A model generated the notes under the pieces. The model was given only the letters and a program-made list of their open reading frames with translations, made no database searches and had not been told where the DNA came from. A program made the translations under genes and the position numbers. A stretch of DNA of 20,448 bases, taken from positions 1 through 20,448 of IMG/VR virus record IMGVR_UViG_3300042542_001929, one strand, 5' to 3'. Source of the DNA: a virus. This document shows, one piece after another, positions 1 to 6,616 of the stretch (the first letter of the stretch is position 1; the number at the start of each line of letters is the position of its first letter).

Positions 1-236
1 AAGGGCGCGCCGCCGGCGGCCCGGTCACTGCTGGTACGCCGTACCTCGTCGGCGAGCGTGGCCCCGAGATCGTGGTGCCCGGCCGATCGGGCACCGTCAT
101 CCCGAACAACCGGATCGGTGTCGGCGGGGGCGGCGGCGGCATGGTCATCAACATCACCACCGGCGCCGACCCGCAGGCTGTCATCGCTGCGATCAAGAAG
201 TTCGAGAAGTCCAACGGCGCAGCCTGGAGGTCGTAG
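1..236 (+). CDS. Tail tape measure protein, C-terminal fragment
   Basis: The open frame enters from the left edge (first complete codon at base 3) and stops with TAG at 234-236, leaving 77 residues. It contains the string PYLVGERGPEIVVPGRSGTV followed by IPNN, the signature found near the C-terminus of siphovirus tape measure proteins. A Gly-rich linker (GVGGGGGG) and a short segment ending AIKKFEKSNGAAWRS follow. The tape measure sets tail length and is ejected during DNA delivery. A minor tail gene follows 3 bases after the stop, with its ribosome site (GGAGG, 226-230) inside this gene, as expected for late tail operons. The start lies outside the window, so total length is unknown. Confidence 0.82.
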   Translation, partial: GRAAGGPVTAGTPYLVGERGPEIVVPGRSGTVIPNNRIGVGGGGGGMVINITTGADPQAVIAAIKKFEKSNGAAWRS

Positions 237-239
237 CAC

Positions 240-1475
240 ATGGCGACCCCATCGACGACGGTGACAGCGTTCTTCGACCTGTCAGCAACGGGCGGCGACT
301 TCCTGACGCTCGACTCGACGGCAAACAAGGGCAAGCTCGACAACGCCGCTGCGATCCTCGCCGGCGACATCGCCACCGACATCACCGCCGACACGATGCG
401 CGTCAGTGTGCGCCGTGGCCGAGACTCGCAACTGTTCGAGGACATCCCCGCCGGACGTGCCTCGGTGCAGTTGCAGAACCGCACCCGCACCTACGACCCG
501 AACTACGCCTCGTCGCCGTACGCCGGCAACGTCCGGCCCGGCAAGCGGGTCAGCATCGCGTCGGCGGGCGTGTCGATCTTCGACGGCGTCATCGGCGACT
601 GGAACCTCGAATACGACGTCGGCGGGCAGTCGCTCGCCTTCGCTGAGTGCGTCGATGCTCTCGGCCAACTGGGCCGCACGGAGTTCGATGCCTGGACCGC
701 CACTGCATCGCAGACCGCTGGCCCCCGGATCACCGCCGCGCTCGACCGGTCCGAGGTGGCGTTCACGTCCAACCGGTCGATCGACACCGGCGTCAGTGTG
801 CTCCAGGGCGACAGTGTGAGTTGGGGATCGAACGTCCTCAACTACCTGCAACTTGTCACCCGCTCGGATCTCGGCCGGTTCTACGCCAGTCGCACGGGCG
901 TCGTCACCTTCCGAGACCGGCTCGACCCGCTCAACGTCGGCATTGCTGTCACGTTCACCGACGACGGCACCGGTGTGCCGTTCCAGGGCATCGCCATGTC
1001 GTACGGCTCGGAGTTGCTCTACAACCGGGTCGGCATCGACCGTGAGGGCGGCACCCTCCAGACTGTCAGCAACGCAGCGTCGCAGGCGCTCTATGGCGCA
1101 TCGTCGCTGTCCGAGACGGGCCTGCTGCTCAATTCCGACACCCAGTCGCTCGACATGGCGAACTATCTGCTCGGGATCTACGACGAGCCCGAGTTGCGTG
1201 TTGCTGAACTGGTCGTCGAACTGGCGCCCCTCACCAGCGCGCAGCAGGTGTCGGTACTCAGCCTCGACATCGCTTCGGTGATCTCGGTGACCTGGACGCC
1301 GAACGGTGTAGCGCCGTCGCTGTCTCGTGACTGCATCGTCGAGGGCATCGCCCACGACATCACGCCGGACTCGCACACCGTGACGCTGTCGCTCGGTGAC
1401 GCCGACCGGCGGTCGTTCTTGCAACTCGACGACGCCGTGTTCGGCCGTCTCGATTCCAACGTCCTCGCATTCTGA
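240..1475 (+). CDS. Minor tail protein
   Basis: 411 residues, ATG start with GGAGG 9 bases upstream. The N-terminal half has the pattern of actinophage minor tail (baseplate hub-like) proteins: RVSVRRGRDSQLFEDIPAGRASVQLQNRTRTYDPNYASSPYAGNVRPGKRVSI (residues about 53-106), then a domain with VTFRDR near residue 223 and a beta-rich C-terminus. The 'SPY-GN-PG' segment is the part I recognise. It sits directly after the tape measure, where distal tail and hub proteins are encoded. It probably forms part of the tail tip and contacts the host surface. Assignment as tail protein is firm; which tail-tip role is inference. Confidence 0.8.
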   Translation: MATPSTTVTAFFDLSATGGDFLTLDSTANKGKLDNAAAILAGDIATDITADTMRVSVRRGRDSQLFEDIPAGRASVQLQNRTRTYDPNYASSPYAGNVRPGKRVSIASAGVSIFDGVIGDWNLEYDVGGQSLAFAECVDALGQLGRTEFDAWTATASQTAGPRITAALDRSEVAFTSNRSIDTGVSVLQGDSVSWGSNVLNYLQLVTRSDLGRFYASRTGVVTFRDRLDPLNVGIAVTFTDDGTGVPFQGIAMSYGSELLYNRVGIDREGGTLQTVSNAASQALYGASSLSETGLLLNSDTQSLDMANYLLGIYDEPELRVAELVVELAPLTSAQQVSVLSLDIASVISVTWTPNGVAPSLSRDCIVEGIAHDITPDSHTVTLSLGDADRRSFLQLDDAVFGRLDSNVLAF

Positions 1476-1490
1476 CATGAAGGGGGCCAC

Positions 1491-2081
1491 ATGGCCTGGA
1501 AGACATGGACCGCTGGCGACGTCCTCACCGCCGCCGACATCAACGCTCAGTCGCCGACGCTGTGCACCAGCGCCACCCGACCCACCGGTGGCAACCTCTA
1601 CGAGGGCGTGCTCATCACCGAGACCGATACCAACCGGATTCTCTACTACGACGGCACCGGCTGGATCATCCTGGCGGAGCCGCAGCAGACGTGGGCGAAC
1701 CCGATCACGGCTGGCCTGACGGTCGGCAACGGTGCCTGGACGGGCGAGTATCACCGGTCGGACGGGTGGATCGACATTCGTGGCCGGTTCACGTTCGGGT
1801 CGACCTCGGCGGTGACGGGGTCGATCACGTTCACGTTGCCGATCGCGCCTTACGACACAACGGTTAGCGGACTGTGCCAAGTGGGCTTCTACGACGACTC
1901 GGCAGGGCAATACAACTTCGGCAGCAGCGGCAACTCGGCCACGCCGACGCTCCTGGTCGCCCGCACCGATGGCACCTACGGTTCGGTGGCGCAAGTGAGT
2001 AGCACTGTTCCGTGGACATGGACCACTGGTGACCGCATTGAGATCACCGGCCGCTACCAGATGACGACGCGGTACAGCTGA
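1491..2081 (+). CDS. Minor tail / structural protein with WTAGDVLTAADIN N-terminus
   Basis: 196 residues. The start ATG is preceded by GAAGGGGG at about 1479-1486. The first 20 residues, MAWKTWTAGDVLTAADINAQ, match a short N-terminal motif recurrent in phage tail and virion proteins that attach to the tail tip. It is followed by a segment typical of fibre-like proteins (YEGVLITETDTNRILYYDGTGWIIL) and a beta-rich C-terminal domain with no catalytic motif. The C-terminal half is likely a receptor-contact or trimerising domain; that is inference from position and composition. The stop TGA overlaps the next start by one base (TGATG), so translation is probably coupled to the endolysin. Confidence 0.65.
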   Translation: MAWKTWTAGDVLTAADINAQSPTLCTSATRPTGGNLYEGVLITETDTNRILYYDGTGWIILAEPQQTWANPITAGLTVGNGAWTGEYHRSDGWIDIRGRFTFGSTSAVTGSITFTLPIAPYDTTVSGLCQVGFYDDSAGQYNFGSSGNSATPTLLVARTDGTYGSVAQVSSTVPWTWTTGDRIEITGRYQMTTRYS

Positions 2082-2560
2082 TGCCCACCATCACCCCCCG
2101 CATCGACCTCGGCCTGCCCGCCCGGGTGACGAACACCAACCGCATCACCGCTCGGCGGGCGCTGGCCCGCAACCTCGGCATGATCGTCTGCCATTACACC
2201 GGCAACGCCCGGTCGTACGCCTCGGCCGACCTCGCCAAGTCGGTGCAGTCGATCCACCGGTGGCGGGCGAACGAGTACAACTACGTGATCCACGCCGACG
2301 GCCGCATCGCCGAGTTCGCCGGCGCCTACCAGGCGGCACACTGTGCAGGCCGCAACGCCACCTCGTACGGCGTGCTGTTCCTGAACGGCGTCGACGATCC
2401 GTGCACCGATGCGCAGGTCGCCTCGTTCCGCTGGCTGGTCGACGTCCTCAAGTGGACGCAGGCGGTGGCGCCGGGCGTGCGGATCGTGCAGCACGGCCAG
2501 GTCGCCGCTACGGCGTGCCCCGGCCGAGTGAAGGAACGCTGGGCGGAGTTGGTGGCATGA
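2081..2560 (+). CDS. Endolysin, N-acetylmuramoyl-L-alanine amidase (Amidase_2/PGRP fold)
   Basis: 159 residues. Cleaves the bond between N-acetylmuramic acid and L-alanine of the stem peptide. Visible motifs: VCHYTG with zinc ligand H38, NYVIHADGRIAEFAG with Y68, AAHCAG around H87, and QHGQVAATACPG with zinc ligands H138 and C146. Threonine 144 sits where T7 lysozyme/AmpD have the catalytic lysine, a variation common in this fold. The protein is a single catalytic domain with no separate cell-wall-binding domain, short for an actinophage endolysin. It overlaps the upstream tail gene by one base and the downstream holin-like gene by ATGA, placing it in a lysis cassette. Confidence 0.88.
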   Translation: MPTITPRIDLGLPARVTNTNRITARRALARNLGMIVCHYTGNARSYASADLAKSVQSIHRWRANEYNYVIHADGRIAEFAGAYQAAHCAGRNATSYGVLFLNGVDDPCTDAQVASFRWLVDVLKWTQAVAPGVRIVQHGQVAATACPGRVKERWAELVA

Positions 2561-2838
2561 CCACCATCATCGTCGCCGTCATCGGCGGTGCGTTCGGCCT
2601 GGCCACGATCTGGCTACAGGCACGGGTGCACCGAGACAACCGCAGCGACCACGCCAAGACGGCCGAGGTGGTCGACACCATCGCCGCTGTCGTCGGCGAC
2701 ATGCGCGCCGACCAGATCGAGATCAAGGCCGACCTGCGCGAAGTGAAAGCCGACCTGCGGGACCACTCGCAACGGCTGCGCATCGTCGAGGCCGAGCCAG
2801 CCCCGAAGCCAGTCCGACGCAAGAAAGAGAGCGCCTGA
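2557..2838 (+). CDS. Small membrane protein, holin-like (DUF2746-like)
   Basis: 93 residues from the ATG that overlaps the endolysin stop (ATGA, 2557-2560). One N-terminal hydrophobic helix (TTIIVAVIGGAFGLATIWLQA, about residues 2-22) is followed by a charged helix likely to form a coiled coil (DQIEIKADLREVKADLRDHSQRLRIVEAE, residues about 51-79) and a basic tail. This single-pass plus coiled-coil layout beside the endolysin is that of the DUF2746 proteins next to lysin genes in mycobacteriophages, often regarded as a second holin or lysis accessory. A longer in-frame reading exists upstream but runs through the endolysin, so the coupled start is preferred. Confidence 0.7.
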   Translation: MTTIIVAVIGGAFGLATIWLQARVHRDNRSDHAKTAEVVDTIAAVVGDMRADQIEIKADLREVKADLRDHSQRLRIVEAEPAPKPVRRKKESA

Positions 2839-3905
2839 TGCCCACCGTCTCGCAGTTGCCTGCGCAGCTCGACGCCGAGTGTGTCGCCGGTGACCCGTTC
2901 ACCATCTCGGTCACGTCGAGCGGGGCGACGATCACGTCGCCGACGCTGACGATCCGTGACGGCCTCGGTGCGGTCGTGGCGGTGTCGCCGACGGTGTCGC
3001 AGGCGGGCGCCGTGACCACGGTGGCGTTCAGCGCCGCCAACACCACTGCGCTCAAGTCGTCGGGCCAGACTAAGGCCGAGTACTTGTTCAGCCTGTCGGC
3101 GCTCGTCGACGGCCAGGGCCCGTTCCAACTGATCGCCCGGTCGCTGACGGTGTGGCCGGTCGGTACCGCCGGGGTGGCGACGTCGTCGGCGGCGTCGCTG
3201 TCGGTGACGGTCGGCGGTGCGGCTGTGTCGCTGTCGGTTGCGCTCGGCATCGGTGCCGGTGCGCTGATCGCGGCGAACAACCTGAGCGACCTGGCGTCGG
3301 CGGCGACGGCGCGGACGAACCTCGGTCTCGGGTCGGCGGCGACGGCTGCGGCGTCGGCGTTTGCGCCGGCGATGAACATCGGTACGCCGATCTGGCGAAC
3401 GGGTGGCTATGCGTCGTTCCCGATCTTCCCTAACAGCACTACCGGAGCGTCAGCCGCCAACGGAAACCTGCATTTCGTGCCCGCCATGTTCGATCGCGAC
3501 ACGACGGTTGACCGCATAGCGTGTGAGGTGTCAGGGACTGCCGGCTCCACCGGATCACTGCATCGCCTCGGCATCTGGACCGACTCCAACGGCGCGCCGG
3601 GCACGTTACTGCTTGACGCTGGCACCGTGGCGACGGACTCAACCGGGTTCAAGGAGATCACGATCTCGCAGGCGCTCAGTGGGCGGACTGTGTACTGGTT
3701 GGGAGCGGCCCAGCAGGGCGCACCAGCAACACGAGCCTCGTTGCGCGGCACGTTCTGGCGTGCGCCAATCATGCCGACTTCACTGTCGTTCAACGTAACC
3801 CATTCATGGCTGGCGACTGGAGTCACCGGAGCACTCTCATCGTCGCCAACGGTGGTATCTGACGCCAACTCTGTCGCACCCGCTATTGCACTGAGAGTGA
3901 GTTGA
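2838..3905 (+). CDS. Tail fibre / minor tail protein with collar-type motif
   Basis: 355 residues, start overlapping the previous stop (TGATG). Residues 1-108 are a beta-rich domain resembling N-terminal domains of phage baseplate/fibre proteins. Residues 147-166 (NNLSDLASAATARTNLGLGS) are the short repeat found in many tail fibres between shaft and tip. Residues about 181-355 form a separate domain ending in a Ser/Ala-rich segment. Base composition changes at the same point: 44 of 60 bases are G/C at 3181-3240 but 33 of 60 at 3781-3840, so the tip domain looks exchanged. Probable role is host binding. Its place between endolysin and holin is unusual but seen in some actinophages. Confidence 0.68.
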   Translation: MPTVSQLPAQLDAECVAGDPFTISVTSSGATITSPTLTIRDGLGAVVAVSPTVSQAGAVTTVAFSAANTTALKSSGQTKAEYLFSLSALVDGQGPFQLIARSLTVWPVGTAGVATSSAASLSVTVGGAAVSLSVALGIGAGALIAANNLSDLASAATARTNLGLGSAATAAASAFAPAMNIGTPIWRTGGYASFPIFPNSTTGASAANGNLHFVPAMFDRDTTVDRIACEVSGTAGSTGSLHRLGIWTDSNGAPGTLLLDAGTVATDSTGFKEITISQALSGRTVYWLGAAQQGAPATRASLRGTFWRAPIMPTSLSFNVTHSWLATGVTGALSSSPTVVSDANSVAPAIALRVS

Positions 3906-3906
3906 C

Positions 3907-4137
3907 ATGACCACGCTCACCACCTACGGCCCCGGCGGCTACGACCCGACCAAGCCGAACGGCAACGTCATCGCCGTCGAAGTACTCGACGCACCCGCCG
4001 ACCCGACACCGACCCCACCGACGATCGAAGCGAAGGTCGACGCCGTCATCGCTGCCGTGGCCGCACTGGTCGACGACCGGCACGCCGACGCCGTCGACGC
4101 CCTCGCCACCGTCACCACCGAAGGGACACCCACATGA
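3907..4137 (+). CDS. Small protein of unknown function, tail/lysis region
   Basis: 76 residues. The ATG lies one base after the tail-fibre stop, and the stop overlaps the holin start (ATGA). Residues 1-27 (MTTLTTYGPGGYDPTKPNGNVIAVEVL) are followed by a Pro-rich linker (PADPTPTPPT) and a helix with two Ala/Val-rich repeats (VDAVIAAVAALVDDRHADAVDAL). No transmembrane segment or catalytic motif is visible. The pattern of short N-terminal segment, Pro linker and amphipathic helix could suit a small virion-associated or chaperone-like protein for the fibre just upstream, but that is a guess. Confidence 0.6.
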   Translation: MTTLTTYGPGGYDPTKPNGNVIAVEVLDAPADPTPTPPTIEAKVDAVIAAVAALVDDRHADAVDALATVTTEGTPT

Positions 4138-4379
4138 CCCGTCACCTGTTCACCCGAGCGTTCTGGGCAGACGCCGCCGAGCGTGCGATCAAGACCGCCG
4201 CCCAGGTCGCTCTCGTCGCCATCGGCCAGGACGCTGTCGGCGTCGATCTGTGGGGCGCCAACCTCGGCAACGTCGCTGCGCTCGCAGCGTCGGCGGCGCT
4301 GGTGTCGCTGCTGACGTCGATCGCATCCGCTCGAGTGCCGGGCATGTCGCCCGCCTCGGTCGTGCCGCCCGGTCTCTGA
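4134..4379 (+). CDS. Holin, phage r1t-like family
   Basis: 81 residues, ATGA overlap with the preceding gene. The sequence RAFWADAAERAIKTAAQVALVAIGQDAVGVDLWGANLGNVAALAASAALVSLLTSIASAR has the family pattern of r1t-type holins: an amphipathic 'FW-DA-ERAIKT-AQ' helix, a first hydrophobic stretch, an Asp-Leu turn, and a second hydrophobic helix ending LLTSIAS. Holins accumulate in the cytoplasmic membrane and open it at a set time, releasing the amidase. The endolysin lies about 1.6 kb upstream, separated by the tail-fibre gene. This is the better of the two holin candidates in the window. Confidence 0.85.
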   Translation: MTRHLFTRAFWADAAERAIKTAAQVALVAIGQDAVGVDLWGANLGNVAALAASAALVSLLTSIASARVPGMSPASVVPPGL

Positions 4380-4380
4380 G

Positions 4381-4410
4381 CCGGGCACCAACGCCCGGTG
4401 TGCGCCGGGC
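4381..4410 (+). other. Two mutually exclusive 6-bp hairpins before a GTG start
   Basis: Three arms with 6-nt spacers are visible: CCGGGC (4381-4386), GCCCGG (4393-4398) and CCGGGC (4405-4410). The middle arm can pair with either outer arm, so two alternative hairpins are possible just upstream of a strong ribosome site (AGGGAGG, 4421-4427). There is no T-run, so a simple terminator is unlikely. It may modulate read-through or translation between the lysis genes and the next gene; this is inference only. Confidence 0.4.
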
Positions 4411-4432
4411 ACAACGCCACAGGGAGGCAACA

Positions 4433-4702
4433 GTGAGCAAGGCCCAGCCAAGCGTCGACATCGACGCCATCCTCGCCGCGAACGTCCGCAAGCGGGTTGG
4501 CGGCAAGTGCAACGTCTGCACGGCGCTCGCCGCCATGCCCGACGAGTGGCGCGACAAGTTCGAGGCAGCCCTCGCCGACACCGAACGGTTCTCGGCGTCG
4601 TCGCTCATCGGGGCGTTCGACCGGATCGACGTGACCCTGGCGCGAGGCTCGATCGAGCGGCACCGTCGGCGCGAGTGCGTGGGCAGCCGTGGCCACGCCT
4701 GA
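4433..4702 (+). CDS. Small Cys-containing putative DNA-binding protein
   Basis: 89 residues from GTG 4433, chosen because AGGGAGG lies 5 bases upstream and the previous gene has ended. The N-terminus holds a C-x2-C pair (KCNVCTALAAMPDEWRDKFEAAL) and the C-terminus SIERHRRRECVGSRGHA, where His and Cys follow a helix in the pattern of helix-turn-helix modules that end 'S-x-x-RHRR-x-EC'. A small zinc-stabilised helix-turn-helix is a reasonable reading. The gene overlaps the phosphoesterase by 14 bases, so the two are translated together. Small terminase-like or transcriptional roles cannot be separated from sequence alone. Confidence 0.6.
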   Translation: MSKAQPSVDIDAILAANVRKRVGGKCNVCTALAAMPDEWRDKFEAALADTERFSASSLIGAFDRIDVTLARGSIERHRRRECVGSRGHA

Positions 4703-5759
4703 CATCGACGCCGTGCTGGCGGCGAGCACGGTCGACCGCCAACAGGTCGACGACGTGAAGCGCAAACTCGCCGACGTGCAGCATCAGTTGCAGGTGGCCG
4801 ACAGCGCTCGCCGCCGAGCCGAGCAGGAACTGTCGGCGATGCTCCGGCTCGACAAGGCACGCCCGGCCGAGCCGCCGAAGTGGATGCGCTCGCCGCGCAA
4901 GGCCAGCGCCCACAGCGGTACCCCGTGGCTACTGCTGAGCGACCTGCATTTCGACGAGGTTGTCGACCCGGCACAGATCGGCGGTGTCAACAAGTACGAC
5001 CGCGCCATCGCTGAGATGCGGCTACGCACCACGGTCGAGCACACGGTGAAGGTCTGCCGCGACTACTGGACCGGCGTCGCCTACGACGGCATCGTCGTGC
5101 CGCTGGCCGGCGACCTGTACGCCGGCGACATCCACGAAGAACTGAAACACACCAACGCCGACACCATCATGGGTTCGGTGCTGCACTGGAGCGACCAACT
5201 CGCTGCCGCGCTGTCGCTGCTCGCCGACGAGTTCGGCAAGGTGCATGTGCCCGTCGTCGTCGGCAACCATGGCCGCACGACTCGCAAGCCGATGGCCAAG
5301 TTCCGGGCTCGGACGAACTGGGACTGGTTCACCGGCCATCTGCTCGCCCGAGAGTTCCGCAAGGACAACCGGATCACGTTCGACATCGCCGACTCGGCCG
5401 ACGCCCTAGTGCAGTCCTACGGCCACACGGTGTGCGTGACGCACGGCGACCAGGTGACCGGCGGCTCTGGCATCGGTGGTATCTGGCCGCCGATCATGCG
5501 GCTCGACGCCCGCAAGCGCGCCCGCTACGCAGCCGTACAGCAGCCGTACGACCTGCTCGTCATGGGCCACTGGCACCAGTTGACGTGGGGACCGAACTTC
5601 ATCATCAACGGCTCACTCGTCGGCTACGACGAATACGCCGCCGTGTCGAACTTCGGCTTCCAGGAACCGGCGCAGGCGCTGTGGCTGATGACGCCGGAGC
5701 GTGGCCGCACCTGGATGGCGCCGATCTACGCGCAGGACCGTGCGAAGGAGGGCTGGTGA
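4689..5759 (+). CDS. Calcineurin-like metallophosphoesterase
   Basis: 356 residues, GTG start inside the end of the preceding gene. Residues about 15-55 are a predicted coiled coil. The metallophosphoesterase motifs are all present in order: SDLHFDE (D85, H87), AGDLYAGD (D142), VGNHGR (N193, H194), THGDQ (H252) and GHWHQ (H294, H296). These bind two metal ions and hydrolyse phosphodiester or phosphomonoester bonds. The substrate is unknown; DNA ends, nucleotides and protein phosphates are all possible. The coiled-coil N-terminus suggests oligomerisation or a partner, and the obvious candidate is the small DNA-binding protein it overlaps. Confidence 0.85.
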   Translation: MATPDIDAVLAASTVDRQQVDDVKRKLADVQHQLQVADSARRRAEQELSAMLRLDKARPAEPPKWMRSPRKASAHSGTPWLLLSDLHFDEVVDPAQIGGVNKYDRAIAEMRLRTTVEHTVKVCRDYWTGVAYDGIVVPLAGDLYAGDIHEELKHTNADTIMGSVLHWSDQLAAALSLLADEFGKVHVPVVVGNHGRTTRKPMAKFRARTNWDWFTGHLLAREFRKDNRITFDIADSADALVQSYGHTVCVTHGDQVTGGSGIGGIWPPIMRLDARKRARYAAVQQPYDLLVMGHWHQLTWGPNFIINGSLVGYDEYAAVSNFGFQEPAQALWLMTPERGRTWMAPIYAQDRAKEGW

Positions 5760-5989
5760 CCGGCACCGCCGTCGTCGTCGTCTGGCACGACGCTCACGCT
5801 GATCGTGCGGGCGGCTGGGTGCTGCCCGCCGACATTGACGCCGAGCCCTACCGGGTGACGACGGTCGGGTGGCGCATCGAGCCGAAGCCGGGCCATGTCT
5901 CGCTTGCTCAGTCGATCGGCGACGACGGTGCGCTCGACCACATCATCCACATCCCCGACGGCATGGTGATGGAGGTGACGGAGCTGTGA
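5756..5989 (+). CDS. Small conserved-looking phage protein, unknown function
   Basis: 77 residues, GTG start overlapping the phosphoesterase stop (GTGA). The sequence begins TGTAVVVVWHDAHADRAGGWVL and continues DAEPYRVTTVGWRIEPKPGHVSLAQSI, then LDHIIHIPDGMVMEVTEL. The arrangement 'VxWxDAH...GW...YxVxTVGW...GHVxLAQS...IPxGMV' is one I have seen in small phage proteins without assigned function. It is likely a compact beta-rich fold. No catalytic residues are evident. It is the penultimate gene before the terminator of the late operon. Confidence 0.65.
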   Translation: MTGTAVVVVWHDAHADRAGGWVLPADIDAEPYRVTTVGWRIEPKPGHVSLAQSIGDDGALDHIIHIPDGMVMEVTEL

Positions 5990-6159
5990 TCGAGCACGCC
6001 TTGGCGGCCCTCGTCGCCGACGCCCGAAGCGCAGGACTGACGCAGATCGACCTGCTGTCGCTGGAGCGGCTGCTGGTTCGTGCCGATGACCAGCGCCGAC
6101 ACCTCGAGCAGCGCCGCCGTGACCTGATGGCCGTGCACGACCTGCTGCCGCCTGACTGA
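5986..6159 (+). CDS. Small helical protein, last gene of late operon
   Basis: 57 residues, GTG start overlapping the preceding stop (GTGA). The sequence is two charged helices: IEHALAALVADARSAGLTQIDLLSLERLLVRADDQRRHLEQRRRDLMAVHDLLPPD. The second half could form a short coiled coil. No function is recognised. It is supported by the coupled start, the sense-strand codon pattern shared with its neighbours, and the hairpin terminator starting 36 bases after its stop. Confidence 0.55.
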   Translation: MIEHALAALVADARSAGLTQIDLLSLERLLVRADDQRRHLEQRRRDLMAVHDLLPPD

Positions 6160-6195
6160 TTCGTTCGCAGCGCCCCCTGAGCTGTGCGACGCCAC

Positions 6196-6237
6196 GCCCC
6201 TCGCCGCAAGGCGGGGGGCTGTTGGCGTTTTCTGGGA
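6196..6237 (+). terminator. Probable intrinsic terminator of the late operon
   Basis: A 10-bp stem (GCCCCTCGCC at 6196-6205 with GGCGGGGGGC at 6210-6219, one T-G pair) closes a GCAA tetraloop of GNRA type. T-rich sequence follows at 6228-6231 (TTTT) and again at 6240-6244. The U-tract is offset from the stem by 8 bases, so efficiency is uncertain. Position between the tail/lysis operon and a promoter supports the role. Confidence 0.55.
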
Positions 6238-6248
6238 AGTTTTTCAGA

Positions 6249-6285
6249 TTGCCTATTGACAGGCAAGGGTCGCATGGCCCATTGT
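6249..6285 (+). promoter_or_regulatory. Promoter with -35 inside a palindromic operator candidate
   Basis: A consensus -35 TTGACA (6256-6261) is followed after 18 bases by CATTGT (6280-6285), a weak -10. The -35 lies inside the inverted repeat TTGCCT-ATTGAC-AGGCAA (6249-6266), whose 6-bp arms are perfect. A repressor or activator bound there would cover the -35. It drives the gene run starting near 6326, immediately after the terminator of the previous operon. The surrounding sequence is clearly more AT-rich than the genes. Confidence 0.5.
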
Positions 6286-6616
6286 GTCGCTCGTGGGGAA
6301 CACACCAACCGGAGGGGCTGACGCTCTGACCGCCATTATCCAAGCCCGACACCAGAGCGGTGGCGTCGTGAACGGCCCGCAGATCGACGCACACCTGAAC
6401 ACCTACGGCAGCCTGTCCAAGCACAAGGCGCCCTCGGTCGTGCAGCACAACCACGGCGCCCGGCACTACATCTCGCTCGGCATCGGCAGCGTGGCGCTCG
6501 TCGCCACCACCGCCGAACTGGTGCAACTGATCGACGGTCTGTCCGACGTGCTCGGCGACGTGCGCATCGCCGACATGCGGGCCGTGATGGCACCGCTGCC
6601 GGAGGTGGCACAGTGA
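6284..6616 (+). CDS. First gene of second operon, unknown function
   Basis: Up to 110 residues; the stop overlaps the next GTG (GTGA). The start is uncertain. GTG 6284 overlaps the promoter -10 and lacks a ribosome site. GTG 6368 has only a weak one. GGAGGGG (6311-6317) lies 8 bases before an in-frame CTG at 6326, the only start-like codon at correct spacing. The common core is VNGPQIDAHLNTYGSLSKHKAPSVVQHNHGARHYISLGIGS followed by a helix TTAELVQLIDGLSDVLGDV. No domain is recognised. As the promoter-proximal gene, it may be an early regulatory or host-takeover protein; this is inference from position. Confidence 0.6.
   Translation: MSLVGNTPTGGADALTAIIQARHQSGGVVNGPQIDAHLNTYGSLSKHKAPSVVQHNHGARHYISLGIGSVALVATTAELVQLIDGLSDVLGDVRIADMRAVMAPLPEVAQ

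Noticed and set aside
282-1994. Long open frame on the - strand (570 residues) across two tail genes
   Set aside because: It is Arg/Val/Gly-rich antisense reading of high-GC coding DNA; the + strand has recognisable tail motifs and ribosome sites.
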